NCBI GenBank assembly: GCA_029465975.1
Contig: CM055730.1
Location: 5,247,301 to 5,311,300 of the forward strand
DNA: 64,000 bases
Reading direction: 5' to 3'
Source: Dallia pectoralis
Taxonomy: Eukaryota > Chordata > Actinopteri > Esociformes > Umbridae
Under the pieces are notes generated by a model. The model was not told the origin of the DNA. It worked only from the letters and a program-made list of their open reading frames with translations, and did not search any database. The position numbers and the translations under genes are program-made. Shown in pieces: positions 25,245-36,157 of this stretch; the first letter of the stretch is position 1; each line of letters starts with the position of its first letter.

Positions 25245-25694
25245 GAGACCCCCATCCCCCATCTCTCCCCCCTCTCACCCAGAATCCCTCATTCTATCTC
25301 CCTCTTCCTGAGTCCCTCCCTCCCTCTCCATCCCTCCCCCTCCCCCATCTCTCTCACCCAGAATCCCTCATTCTCTCTCTCTCTTCCAGAGTCCCTCCCT
25401 CTCCATCCTCCCCCACCCCATCTCTCTCCCTCCTCTCTCACCCAGAATCCCTCATTCTCTCTCTCTCTCTCTTCCAGAGTCCCTCCCACTCCATCTCTCC
25501 CGCCCTCCCTCCAAGAGTCTCTCTCTCCCCCAGAATCCCTTTCCCTCCTCTCTCATCTCCCTATATTCTCATGCTGCCCCCCTGCTTTTCACTCCATCAT
25601 TCTTTCGGTCCATTCCCTTCTTCGTCTCTCATCACACACCACAAGTCCATCTCTCTCTCACTCACTCTCTCTCTCTCTCTCTCTCTTCTCTCTC
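25245..25694. repeat. CT-rich tract with ~90-bp degenerate repeats, upstream of the insyn2a 5' exon
   Basis: CCCAGAATCCCTCATTCTCT recurs three times among CTCTCT and CCCTCC runs, followed by an uninterrupted CT run at about 25665-25685. Pyrimidine tracts of this kind often sit near fish promoters (GAGA-type). Whether this one is functional is unknown. Confidence 0.8.
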
Positions 25695-25810
25695 ACACAC
25701 ACACACAGAAGGAGAGAGGATCTGCAGGGGCAGCAGCGATGGAGATTTTCTGCGTGCGCTAAGCAACTGCTGTCTGACGGTGAGCGGACCAGCAAGCTAC
25801 CCGGACGTTC

Positions 25811-25854
<44 letters not shown>

Positions 25855-26255
25855 TGTGTGAGAGTGTGTGTGTGTGCGTGTGAGTGAATGCAAGCTACTC
25901 TCTACTTTACGGAGAGGAGAACAGAGAAGAGGAGGAGGAGGAGGAGGAGGAGGAAGGGGGAGCGTCTCGCTCACTGAGGGCTTAGCGGAAAACAAGAATC
26001 GGTGGCGCGTGATACGGATACGGAGGCAGCAAAGCCATAAACTACTGGAGGAAATATACCTAGTGCTGGCTGTCTGCCCACCTGGACCAGGGAGCTTATC
26101 CCCGCCACGGAACTTCTACCATGGCATAGCCTTCTCCTCTGCCGGGGACACAAACCCACCAAGGGGGACAGACATGCACGACTGGCACCGAGACTGGCAC
26201 GACCAGGGATCTATGCTGCTGTCGCCACCTCTTCATCAGTGATTTACCGTAGGAG
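25695..26255 (+). other. insyn2a: probable insyn2a 5' non-coding first exon and promoter-proximal region
   Basis: A short non-repetitive, relatively GC-rich stretch lies upstream of the coding exons and ends in a consensus donor, GGAG|GTGAGTCG, with GT at 26256-26257. An upstream exon is required, because the first coding exon has only 5 nt of 5' UTR. This is the best candidate I see. It would leave a 14.7-kb intron to 40954. The transcription start is unknown. A 35-bp TG run (25812-25846) and a GGA run (about 25929-25953) lie within it. A second donor-like site (GACG|GTGAGC) sits near 25780. RNA evidence is absent. Confidence 0.55.
26174..26242 (+). other. small upstream ORF (22 codons) in the putative insyn2a 5' exon
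   Basis: The ORF starts with ATG at 26174, reads MHDWHRDWHDQGSMLLSPP and ends with TGA at 26242, 13 nt before the donor. A longer open frame reaches back to 25868 in the same reading frame. If the exon is transcribed, this uORF would precede the main ORF and could lower its translation. It resembles no protein I know, and conservation is unknown. Confidence 0.3.
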
Positions 26256-26363
26256 GTGAGTCGCCGGGTCTCGTTTAATCTCTCAAATCAAAGGATGAAA
26301 CTCCTGCGGTAGTTTATCAAAGGTCCGAATCAGAATGGGTGATGCGTGACAGACAGGTGAGAG

Positions 26364-27188
26364 CTGGGTGAAGATAACCTCTGGATGTGAGGGCAGATGT
26401 GAAGGGAGTTGATGGAGCTGTTCAGGTGAAGATAACCTCTGGATGTGAGGGCAGATGTGAAGGGAGTTGATGGAGCTGTTCAGGTGAAGATAACCTCTGG
26501 ATGTGAGGGCAGATGCGAAGGGAGTTGATGGAGCTGTTCAGGTGGAGATAACCTCTGGATGTGAGGGCAGATGCGAAGGGAGTTGATGGAACAGTTCAGG
26601 TGGAGATAACCTCTGGATGTGAGGGCAGATGCGAAGGGAGTTGATGGAGCTGTTCAGGTGGAGATAACCTCTGGATGTGAGGGCAGATGCGAAGGGAGTT
26701 GATGGAGCTGTTCAGGTGGAGATAACCTCTGGATGTGAGGGCAGATGTGAAGGGGGTTGAGAAGTTGTTCAGGTGGAGATAACCTCTTGGATGTGAGGGC
26801 AGATGCAAAGGGAGTTAATGGAGTAGTTCAGGTGGAGATAACCTCTGGATGTGAGGGCAGATGCGAAGGGAGTTGATGGAACAGTTCAGGTGGAGATAAC
26901 CTCTGGATGTGAGGGCAGATGCGAAGGGAGTTGATGGAGCTGTTCAGGTGGAGATAACCTCTGGATGTGAGGGCAGATGCGAAGGGAGTTGATGGAGCTG
27001 TTCAGGTGGAGATAACCTCTGGATGTGAGGGCAGATGTGAAGGGGGTTGAGAAGTTGTTCAGGTGGAGATAACCTCTTGGATGTGAGGGCAGATGCAAAG
27101 GGAGTTAATGGAGTAGTTCAGGTGAAGATAACCTCTGGATGTGAGGGCAGATGTGAAGGGAGTTGATGGAGTTGTTCAGGTGGAGATT
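26364..27188 (+). repeat. 58-bp minisatellite, direct part, ~14 copies with a 290-bp higher-order repeat
   Basis: The signature is AACCTCTGGATGTGAGGGCA. A group of five units (290 bp) from about 26540 to 26830 is repeated almost exactly, including its private variants (a GAGAAGTTG copy and a CTCTTGG copy with an extra base), at 26830-27120. It lies just inside the first insyn2a intron, about 110 bp from the donor. Confidence 0.95.
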
Positions 27189-27386
27189 GCATCTGCCCTC
27201 ACATCCAGAGGTTATCTCCACCTGAACAGCTCCATCAACCCCCTTCACATCTGCCCTCACATCCAGAGGTTATCTTCACCTGAACTACTCCATTAACTCC
27301 CTTTGCATCTGCCCTCACATCCAGAGGTTATCTTCACCTGAACTACTCCATTAACTCCCTTTGCATCTGCCCTCACATCCAGAGGT
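27189..27386 (-). repeat. inverted block of the same 58-bp minisatellite, ~3.4 copies
   Basis: The sequence turns into the reverse complement of the repeat (GCATCTGCCCTCACATCCAG) for about 200 bp and then switches back at 27387. With the direct copies on both sides it forms a large palindrome with arms of nearly 200 bp. Confidence 0.95.
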
Positions 27387-27450
27387 TAAGGGAGTTAATG
27401 GAGTAGTTCAGGTGGAGATAACCTCTGGATGTGAGGGCAGATGTGAAGGT
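27387..27450 (+). repeat. 58-bp minisatellite, direct orientation resumed (1 copy)
   Basis: AGGGAGTTAATGGAGTAGTT and the core unit return in plus orientation after the inverted block, then unique sequence begins. Confidence 0.9.
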
Positions 27451-27771
27451 TTGATGTGGTGTCTGCAGGAGGTTAATCTATAAGGTTTTACAATGTGATT
27501 TGTCTATGCTGGATCCTATATAAGACAGCTTTTCACATCGTTCGTTATGCCCAATAGATTCTCTGAGAAACGGACCAGGAGATCATTCTGTTAGCTGCAG
27601 TAGAAGGACATTTCAGGTTCAGTTTCTCTGAAAAGCTTGAATCATATAGGAATATAATTTTTGTTATCCGTGATGTAGTTACAACGCGAACAAATAACAA
27701 CAAAAAGAAATAATATGGAAAATGCTAATTCTTTTCAATCTGCTGGGTTCAATCATTTACAATGGCAAGAA
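27451..27771. other. unique intron sequence
   Basis: Nothing recognised. Confidence 0.6.
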
Positions 27772-29252
27772 CAGTGCAACACATCGCTTAACAGGAATCT
27801 AGAACAGCAGAACACATCCCTCTACAGGAATCTAGAACAACAGAACACATCCCTATACAGGAATCTAGAACAGCAGAACACATCCCTCTACAGGAATCTA
27901 GAACAGAAGACCACATCCCTCTACAGGAATCTAGAACAACAGAACACATCACTTAACAGGAATCTAGAACAGCAGAACACATCCATCTACAGGAATCTAG
28001 AACAGCAGAACACATCCATCTACAGAAATTAAGAACAGCAGAACACATCCCTCTACAGGAATAAAAAACAGGCAGAACACATCCCTCTACAGGAATATAA
28101 AACAGGCAGAACACGTCCCTCTACAGGAATATAAAACAGGCAGAACACATCCCTCTACAGGAGTATAAAACAGGCAGAACACATCCCTCTACAGGAATAT
28201 AAAACAGGCAGAACACATCCCTCTACAGGAATATAAAAAAGGCAGAACACATCCCTCTACAGGAATATAAAAAAGTCAGAACACATCCCCCTACTGGAAT
28301 ATAAAACAGGCAGAACACATCCCTCTACAGGAATATAAAACAGGAAGAACACATCCCTCTAAAGGAATATAAAACAGGCAGAACACATCCATCTACAGAA
28401 ATTTAGAACAGCAGAACACATCCCTCTACAGGAATATAAAACAGGCAGAACACATCCCTCTACAGGAATATAAAACAGGCAGAACACATCCCTCTACAGG
28501 AGTATAAAACAGGCAGAACACATCCCTCTACAGGAATATAAAACAGGCAGAACACATCCCTCTACAGGAATATAAAAAAGGCAGAACACATCCCTCTACA
28601 GGAATATAAAACAGGCAGAACACATCCCTCTACAGGAATATAAAACAGGCAGAACACATCCCTCTACAGGAATATAAAAAGGCAGAACACATCCCTCTAC
28701 AGGAATATAAAACAGGCAGAAAACATCCCTCTACAGGAATATAAAACAGGCAGAACACATCCCTCTACAGGAATATAAAACAGGCAGAACACATCCCTCT
28801 ACAGGAATATAAAACAGGCAGAACACATCCCTCTACAGGAATATAAAACAGGCAGAACACATCCCTCTACAGGAATATAAAAAAGGCAGAACACATCCCT
28901 CTACAGGAATATAAAACAGGCAGAAAACATCCCTCAACAGGAATATAAAACAGGCAGAACACATCCCTCTACAGGAATATAAAACAGGCAGAACACATCC
29001 CTCTACAGGAATATAAAACAGGCAGAACACATCCCTCTACAGGAATATAAAACAGGCAGAACACATCCCTCTACAGGAATATTAAACAGGCAGAACACAT
29101 CCCTCTACAGGAATATTAAACAGGCAGAACACATCCCTCTACAGGAATATTAAACAGGCAGAACACATCCCCCTACTGGAATATAAAACAGGCAGAACAC
29201 ATCCATCTACAGGAATATAAAACAGGCAGAACACATCCCTCTACAGGAATAT
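27772..29252. repeat. 33/34-bp minisatellite, ~44 copies in two subtypes
   Basis: The common core is ACACATCCCTCTACAGGAAT. The left third (27772-28030) has 33-bp units continuing CTAGAACAGCAG. From 28030 the units are mostly 34 bp and continue ATAAAACAGGCAG, some AAAAAGG or TTAAACAGG. The frame at 27715-28032 (QQNTSLYRNLE) is a repeat artefact. Confidence 0.96.
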
Positions 29253-29691
29253 TGAATGATGCCGCAATTTTGCTGTTAACTTGTGTCTGTGGGTTACATA
29301 ACCGCTGTGGACTTTTTTTCAACTCCGATATGAAGCATGTTTTTGGTGCTGAACTGATCTCCACAAATCTGACACTTGAACAGACATTTGACAGCATGGA
29401 GAAATAACTAAGAAGTGCTTTTAGCAGGTACAGAGTGTAACATAGACCAGGCATCATTATGAGTTTGTGTTGACTGGTGCTGACTGGTTAATAGATGTGA
29501 TGACCCGACCATCTCATTATAGTGAGACACTGCGCAGGGAAACCTTATGGTTCACTTCTAGGAACTCATTCCTACTCATTATTTAGTGTGTATATGTGAG
29601 AAAGACAGATTCTGCTGCATTTTATCCTAATTCCCTTAAACCACAAAGCCACAGTCAGTCTATCAATGAAAGGAACATTAAGAGAGATCGT
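29253..29691. other. unique intron sequence
   Basis: Nothing recognised beyond unique DNA. Confidence 0.6.
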
Positions 29692-32369
29692 TCATCCATA
29701 TGTCACACTTAGCATGCTACCCTGTACCCCATCTGTTACATCCACATGTCACACTTAGCATGCTACCCTGTACCCCATCTGTTACATCCATATGTCACAC
29801 TTAGCATGCTACCCTGTACCCCATCTGTTACATCCATATGTCACACTTAGCATGCTACCCTGTACCCCATCTGTTACATCCATATGTCACACTTAGCATG
29901 CTACCCTGTACCCCATCTGTTACATCCACATGTCACACTTAGCATGCTACCCTGTACCCCATCTGTTACATCCATATGTCACACTTAGCATGCTACCCTG
30001 TACCCCATCTGTTACATCCACATGTCACACTTAGCATGCTACCCTGTACCCCATCTGTTACATCCACATGTCACACTTAGCATGCTACCCTGTACCCCAT
30101 CTGTTACATCCATATGTCACACTTAGCATGCCACCCTGTACCCCATCTGTTACATCCATATGTCACACTTAGCATGCTACCCTGTACCCCATCTGTTACA
30201 TCCATATGTCACACTTAGCATGCCACCCTGTACCCCATCTGTTACATCCATATGTCACACTTAGCATGCTACCCTGTACCCCATCTGTTACATCCATATG
30301 TCACACTTAGCATGCCACCCAGTACCCCATCTGTTACATCCATATGTCACACTTAGCATGCTACCCTGTACCCCATCTGTTACATCCATATGTCACACTT
30401 AGCATGCTACCCTGTACCCCATCTGTTACATCCATATGTCACACTTAGCATGCTACCCTGTACCCCATCTGTTACATCCATATGTCACACTTAGCATGCT
30501 ACCCTGTACCCCATCTGTTACATCCATATGTCACACTTAGCATGCTACCCTGTACCCCATCTGTTACATCCATATGTCACAATTAGCATGCTACCCTGTA
30601 CCCCATCTGTTACATCCATATGTCACACTTAGCATGCTACCCTGTACCCCATCTGTTACATCCATATGTCACACTTAGCATGCTACCCTGTACCCCATCT
30701 GTTACATCCATATGTCACACTTAGCATGCTACCCTGTACCCCATCTGTTACATCCATATGTCACACTTAGCATGCTACCCTGTACCCCATCTGTTACATC
30801 CATATGTCACACTTAGCATGCCACCCTGTACCCCATCTGTTACATCCATATGTCACACTTAGCATGCTACCCTGTACCCCATCTGTTACATCCATATGTC
30901 ACACTTAGCATGCCACCCTGTACCCCATCTGTTACATCCATATGTCACACTTAGCATGCCACCCTGTACCCCATCTGTTACATCCATATGTCACACTTAG
31001 CATGCTACCCTGTACCCCATCTGTTACATCCATATGTCACACTTAGCATGCCACCCAGTACCCCATCTGTTACATCCATATGTCACACTTAGCATGCTAC
31101 CCTGTACCCCATCTGTTACATCCATATGTCACACTTAGCATGCCACCCAGTACCCCATCTGTTACATCCATATGTCACACTTAGCATGCCACCCTGTACC
31201 CCATCTGTTACATCCATATGTCACACTTAGCATGCCACCCTGTACCCCATCTGTTACATCCATATGTCACACTTAGCATGCTACCCTGTACCCCATCTGT
31301 TACATCCATATGTCACACTTAGCATGCCACCCTGTAACCCATCTGTTACATCCATATGTCACACTTAGCATGCTACCCTGTACCCCATCTGTTACATCCA
31401 TATGTCACACTTAGCATGCTACCCTGTACCCCATCTGTTACATCCATATGTCACACTTAGCATGCTACCCTGTACCCCATCTGTTACATCCATATGTCAC
31501 ACTTAGCATGCCACCCTGTACCCCATCTGTTACATCCATATGTCACACTTAGCATGCTACCCTGTACCCCATCTGTTACATCCATATGTCACACTTAGCA
31601 TGCTACCCTGTACCCCATCTGTTACATCCATATGTCACACTTAGCATGCTACCCTGTACCCCATCTGTTACATCCATATGTCACACTTAGCATGCTACCC
31701 TGTACCCCATCTGTTACATCCATATGTCACACTTAGCATGCTACCCTGTACCCCATCTGTTACATCCATATGTCACACTTAGCATGCTACCCTGTACCCC
31801 ATCTGTTACATCCATATGTCACACTTAGCATGCTACCCTGTACCCCATCTGTTACATCCATATGTCACACTTAGCATGCTACCCTGTACCCCATCTGTTA
31901 CATCCATATGTCACAATTAGCATGCTACCCTGTACCCCATCTGTTACATCCATATGTCACACTTAGCATGCTACCCTGTACCCCATCTGTTACATCCATA
32001 TGTCACACTTAGCATGCTACCCTGTACCCCATCTGTTACATCCATATGTCACACTTAGCATGCTACCCTGTACCCCATCTGTTACATCCATATGTCACAC
32101 TTAGCATGCTACCCTGTACCCCATCTGTTACATCCATATGTCACACTTAGCATGCTACCCTGTACCCCATCTGTTACATCCATATGTCACACTTAGCATG
32201 CTACCCTGTACCCCATCTGTTACATCCATATGTCACACTTAGCATGCTACCCTGTACCCCATCTGTTACATCCATATGTCACACTTAGCATGCTACCCTG
32301 TACCCCATCTGTTACATCCATATGTCACACTTAGCATGCCACCCTGTACCCCATCTGTTACATCCATAG
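29692..32369. repeat. 46-bp minisatellite, ~58 copies
   Basis: The signature is TGTCACACTTAGCATGCTAC plus CCTGTACCCCATCTGTTACA. It is very homogeneous, with few variants: CACATG/CATATG at the left, GCTACC/GCCACC in the middle, ACCCAG three times, and CACAATTAG twice exactly 29 units apart (30581 and 31915). It is interrupted by nothing, and it is the second largest array in the window. Confidence 0.98.
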
Positions 32370-32433
32370 TATGTTTGAGACAGCTAGAATTTGAGGTAGA
32401 CAGAGGATTAGAGATAGATAGAGCATTAGCGAT

Positions 32434-32925
32434 ATACACCAATCAGGCAAAACATTATGACCAGTGAAAGGTGCAGTGGATAAGACTGATAATCTCGTTA
32501 TCATGGCAACTGGAAGTGGGTGGGATATATCAGGCAGCCAGTGAACATTTTGTTCTTTAAGGTTGATTTGTTATAAGCCGGGAAAATGAGCAAGCGTAAG
32601 GATCTGAGTGACTATGACAAAGGCCATAGTGTGACGGCTAGACACCAAGTCAGAGCCTCTCCAAAACTGTAGCTCATGTGGGGTGGTCCCGCGGTGGTCT
32701 GTACCTTTAAAAGTGGTCCAAGAAAGGAAAAGCGGTGAACCGGTGACTGGGTTACGGCTCATTGATGCACATTGTGAGCGTAAGCTGGCCATGTGGTCCG
32801 ATCCAACAGATGAGCTACTGTAGCTCAATTTGAACAAAAAGTTAATGCTGGGTCTGATAGAAGTGTCAGAACGCACTGTACTTCGTAGTTTGTTTCAAAT
32901 GGGACTGAGACCAGCTAAAATGGTT
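32434..32925 (+). mobile_element. decayed Tc1-like transposon fragment (terminal repeat and N-terminal transposase)
   Basis: TACACCAATCAGGCAAAACA (32436) is the terminal sequence of a Tc1-like family widespread in fish. At 32586 a broken transposase frame begins MSKRKDLSDYDKGHSV, the start of the DNA-binding helix-turn-helix region. Frameshifts and deletions follow and the catalytic half is missing. Confidence in the family is good; the right boundary is approximate. Confidence 0.75.
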
Positions 32926-32927
32926 CC

Positions 32928-33042
32928 TCTACAGCCCCTCCCTCACTGCTCTACAGCTCCTCCCTCACTGCTCTACAGCCCCTCCCTCACTGCTCTACAG
33001 CTCCTCCCTCACTGCTCTACAGCCCCTCCCTCACTGTCTGTT
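32928..33042. repeat. 22-bp minisatellite, ~5 copies
   Basis: The unit has signature CTCCCTCACTGCTCTACAGC, alternating CCC and TCC at the joint. It begins directly at the end of the transposon fragment. Confidence 0.92.
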
Positions 33043-33726
33043 AGCCATGATGATTGACAGGCCTGTGGCTGGACCCTCTGCTCTCTGGCTGGACATTGTT
33101 TTAACAGCACCATCGTCTACACCTCATTCAAACCATGAAGGCACGTCAGTCGCTCAGCGAGACATGACTCTCTGTCCAGGTTTTAGACTAATCATTTCAT
33201 GGATATACAGATAGTTCACGATGGTGTTTTGCAGAATCTCTACAAAGACACAGGATGATTCGCTGACGTTGGTGTTTTCTGGTTTGTGTAGTAGCTGTAG
33301 TGAGACACAGCAGTCCATGGGTTTGGTTTTTCTTATTCTATTAAGTGGCAGTTGGCTGACCGACACCACACAGCTCTGCCATAGATGTAGAAAGGATAGA
33401 TTGGACATACAGTTATACTATTCAGGGCATCGGCCTATCTACGATTATTTTATCTATGATTGCTGCTCACATGATGCCAAAATTACCATCTATAATTACC
33501 ACCTTCCCTTCACAGGTCGACAGAACTCACACAGAGGAGTTATGAAAGGAGGCAGGTCGCTGGGGGGAAATAGTGATTGGGCATTATTGTTATTTGTGAT
33601 ATACTGTATGTGAGATACGTGTTTGTGGGGCTGGCCACCTGCGTAAGGGTTTCTGCCTACCTGTCGGTCTACTGCAATACATTTGACAGTATTATGTACG
33701 GAATGTACGGCTGTGTTTTAAGCTCT
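33043..33726. other. unique intron sequence
   Basis: The plus-strand frame 33221-33613 (130 codons) and minus frame 33154-33408 have no recognisable domain or splice support. Not called. Confidence 0.5.
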
Positions 33727-33901
33727 ATTCCATTAGCTACAGTAGACAAAATAAAGCTGTATTTCAGTAGCTACAGTAGACAAAATAAAGCTGTATTTCA
33801 GTAGCTACAGTAGACAAAATAAAGCTGTATTTCAGTAGCTACAGTAGACAAAATAAAGCTGTATTTCAGTAGCTACAGTAGACAAAATAAAGCTGTATTC
33901 T
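33727..33901. repeat. 34-bp minisatellite, ~5 copies, each with AATAAA
   Basis: The signature is AGTAGCTACAGTAGACAAAA followed by TAAAGCTGTATTTC. AATAAA occurs at 33750, 33784, 33818, 33852 and 33886 on the insyn2a sense strand. Confidence 0.95.
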
Positions 33902-33906
33902 AAATG

Positions 33907-34595
33907 CTAGAGTAAACATAACAAACGTGTTTTGCAGCAGTTATGCCTCAATCTTTGTGACCTGGCTTTGAACAGATTGTTGAGGGATGGCAGCTTACAT
34001 CCAATAGTTTGCTCTGCAGAGAGGATGATGCTTTGCAGTCTGTCCTTATCCTTGACAGTGGCTGCGGCGTACCAGAGGACAGGATGGCTCAATGATGGCT
34101 GTGTAGGCTTTAATCATCATGGTCATTGGCAGTTTGTAATTTTTGAGCTGCCTATGGCAGTACAGTCTTTGTTGTGCTTTCTTAGTGAGTGAGGTTATGT
34201 TCAGCTTCCACTTGAGGTCCTGGGCGTTTGTGTTGCCCAGGAAGTGAAAGGACTCCACTAAGTTGACGGGGGATATGGGAGTCCCCCAGGACAATGGGAC
34301 AAAGGTCAGCCGGGCTTCTCCTGAATTCTCTCTCAGTCTCTTTTAGAGCATTGAGCTCCAAGTTGTTCAGACTGCACCGGGACACCAGCCAGTAGATTTC
34401 CCCCCTGTAGGCGGTCTCATCCCGGTTAGAGATTAGAGCAGTGAGGGTGGTGTCATCTGCAAACTTCAGAAGTTTGACATAGTGGAGACTGGAGGTAGTT
34501 TGTGTACAGGGAGAAGAGATGACAGGACCCAACCTTGAGGGGAGCCAGTGCTGATGGTCTGGTTTTTCCCCAACCTCAAGTGAGTTTTGCATTTA
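33907..34595 (-). mobile_element. LINE (non-LTR retrotransposon) reverse-transcriptase remnant
   Basis: Read from 34595 leftwards, three shifted frames give the C-terminal half of a fish LINE reverse transcriptase. KFADDTTLTALISN carries the FADD form of the catalytic motif, NNLELNALKETE follows, then LKWKLNITSLTKKAQQRLYC, and finally WYAAATVKDKDRLQ with AEQTIGCKLPSL. It resembles the L2/CR1-like clade. Frameshifts show it is inactive, and the endonuclease and the N-terminal part are absent. Confidence 0.85.
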
Positions 34596-35265
34596 GAAAG
34601 TCTACAAATGTGTACGAGTAGTTCTGGTAGATTCATCTTTTCAGAGAGAGCAGCTGTGTAATAAGCAAAAGAAAAAAGAAAATAAACACATCTGCAATAA
34701 TAAAAACCAGCAGGAGCAATAAGGTTCTGGTCGTCGCTGCTGATGACAAAACTCCCAGACCATCAGTCTCCGTCTGACACTAATGTGAGGCAACAGATCG
34801 GCAGAATGGCAGATCAGCTGCATGGCAAACCAACACACATGTCCATAATATAGTATGTCTTTGTATTCGATGCGTTGCTGTCAAACTCTCAGTGCTTTGT
34901 TGTCAAAAATGTCCAGAAGTTGGATAAAGATGTAGCACCAGGGATAAAGCCATTGAAACAGATCTGTATATTTTGTCTTGAACTATACTATTTGGTCGAT
35001 CTACTTGCAGTGAAAAATGTTTGAAATTTGAAAAATTTCAAACAGCATTAGATTTTTTTTTTTATGACAACCCTCAAATAGACTGTCTCAGCAATCAAAC
35101 TAACGGATGTTACCACAGACGCCTGGCTGTGTTGTTCAGGAAGTTTCCATGTTTAGAGACAGCCGGATACACACCGGCATAAACGCTATTGACTGGAGGT
35201 ACACTAATGACTTGCCTGTTTGCGATTGAGTAGCAATATCCAGACGTGTGGGAGCAGCAGGCATC
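34596..35265. other. unique intron sequence
   Basis: Nothing recognised. Confidence 0.6.
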
Positions 35266-36157
35266 ATCTGATCTGCTACATGGCAGTACTGGGTCAGTTC
35301 AGGTCATCTGATCTGCTACATGGCAGTACTGGGTCAGTTCAGGGCATCTGATCTGCTACATGGCAGTACTGGGTCAGTTCAGGGCATCTGATCTGCTACA
35401 TGGCAGTACTGGGTCAGTTCAGGTCATCTGATCTGCTAAATGGCAGTACTGGGTCAGTTCATGGCATCTGATCTGCTACATGGCAGTACTGGGTCAGTTC
35501 ATGGCATCTGATCTGCTACATGGCAGCACTGGGTCAGTTCATCTGATCTGCTACATGGCAGTACTGGGTCAGTTCAGGGCATCTGATCTGCTACATGGCA
35601 GTACTGGGTCAGTTCAGGTCATCTGATCTGCTACTTGGCAGTACTGGGTCAGTTCAGGTCATCTTTTCTGCTACATGGCAGCACTGGGTCAGTTCATCTG
35701 ATCTGCTACATGGCAGTACTGGGTCAGTTCAGGTCATCTGATCTGCTACATGGCAGTACTGGGTCAGTTCATCTGATCTGCTACATGGCAGTACTGGGTC
35801 AGTTCATCTGATCTGCTACATGGCAGTACTGGGTCAGTTCAGGTCATCTGATCTGCTACATGGCAGTACTGGGTCAGTTCAGGTCATCTTATCTGCTAAA
35901 TGGCAGCACTGGGTCAGTTCATCTGATCTGCTACATGGCAGTACTGGGTCAGTTCATCTGATCTGCTACATGGCAGTACTGGGTCAGTTCAGGTCATCTG
36001 ATCTGCTACATGGCAGTACTGGGTCAGTTCAGGTCATCTGATCTGCTACATGGCAGTACTGGGTCAGTTCAGGGCATCTGATCTGCTACATGGCAGTACT
36101 GGGTCAGTTCAGGTCATCGGATCTGCTACATGGCAGTACTGGGTCAGTTCAGGTCAT
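35266..36157. repeat. 40-bp minisatellite with 35-bp variants, ~23 copies
   Basis: The signature is CATCTGATCTGCTACATGGC plus AGTACTGGGTCAGTTC. Units end CAGGT, CAGGG or CATGG, or lack these 5 bp, so 40- and 35-bp forms alternate. Confidence 0.95.

Noticed and set aside
29692..32369. Regular direct repeats that could suggest a CRISPR array
   Set aside because: The whole 46-bp unit is conserved, with no variable spacers, no cas genes and a vertebrate context; it is a minisatellite.
33221..33613. 130-codon plus-strand frame
   Set aside because: No family resemblance and no splice support; the region is unique intron between a transposon remnant and an array.
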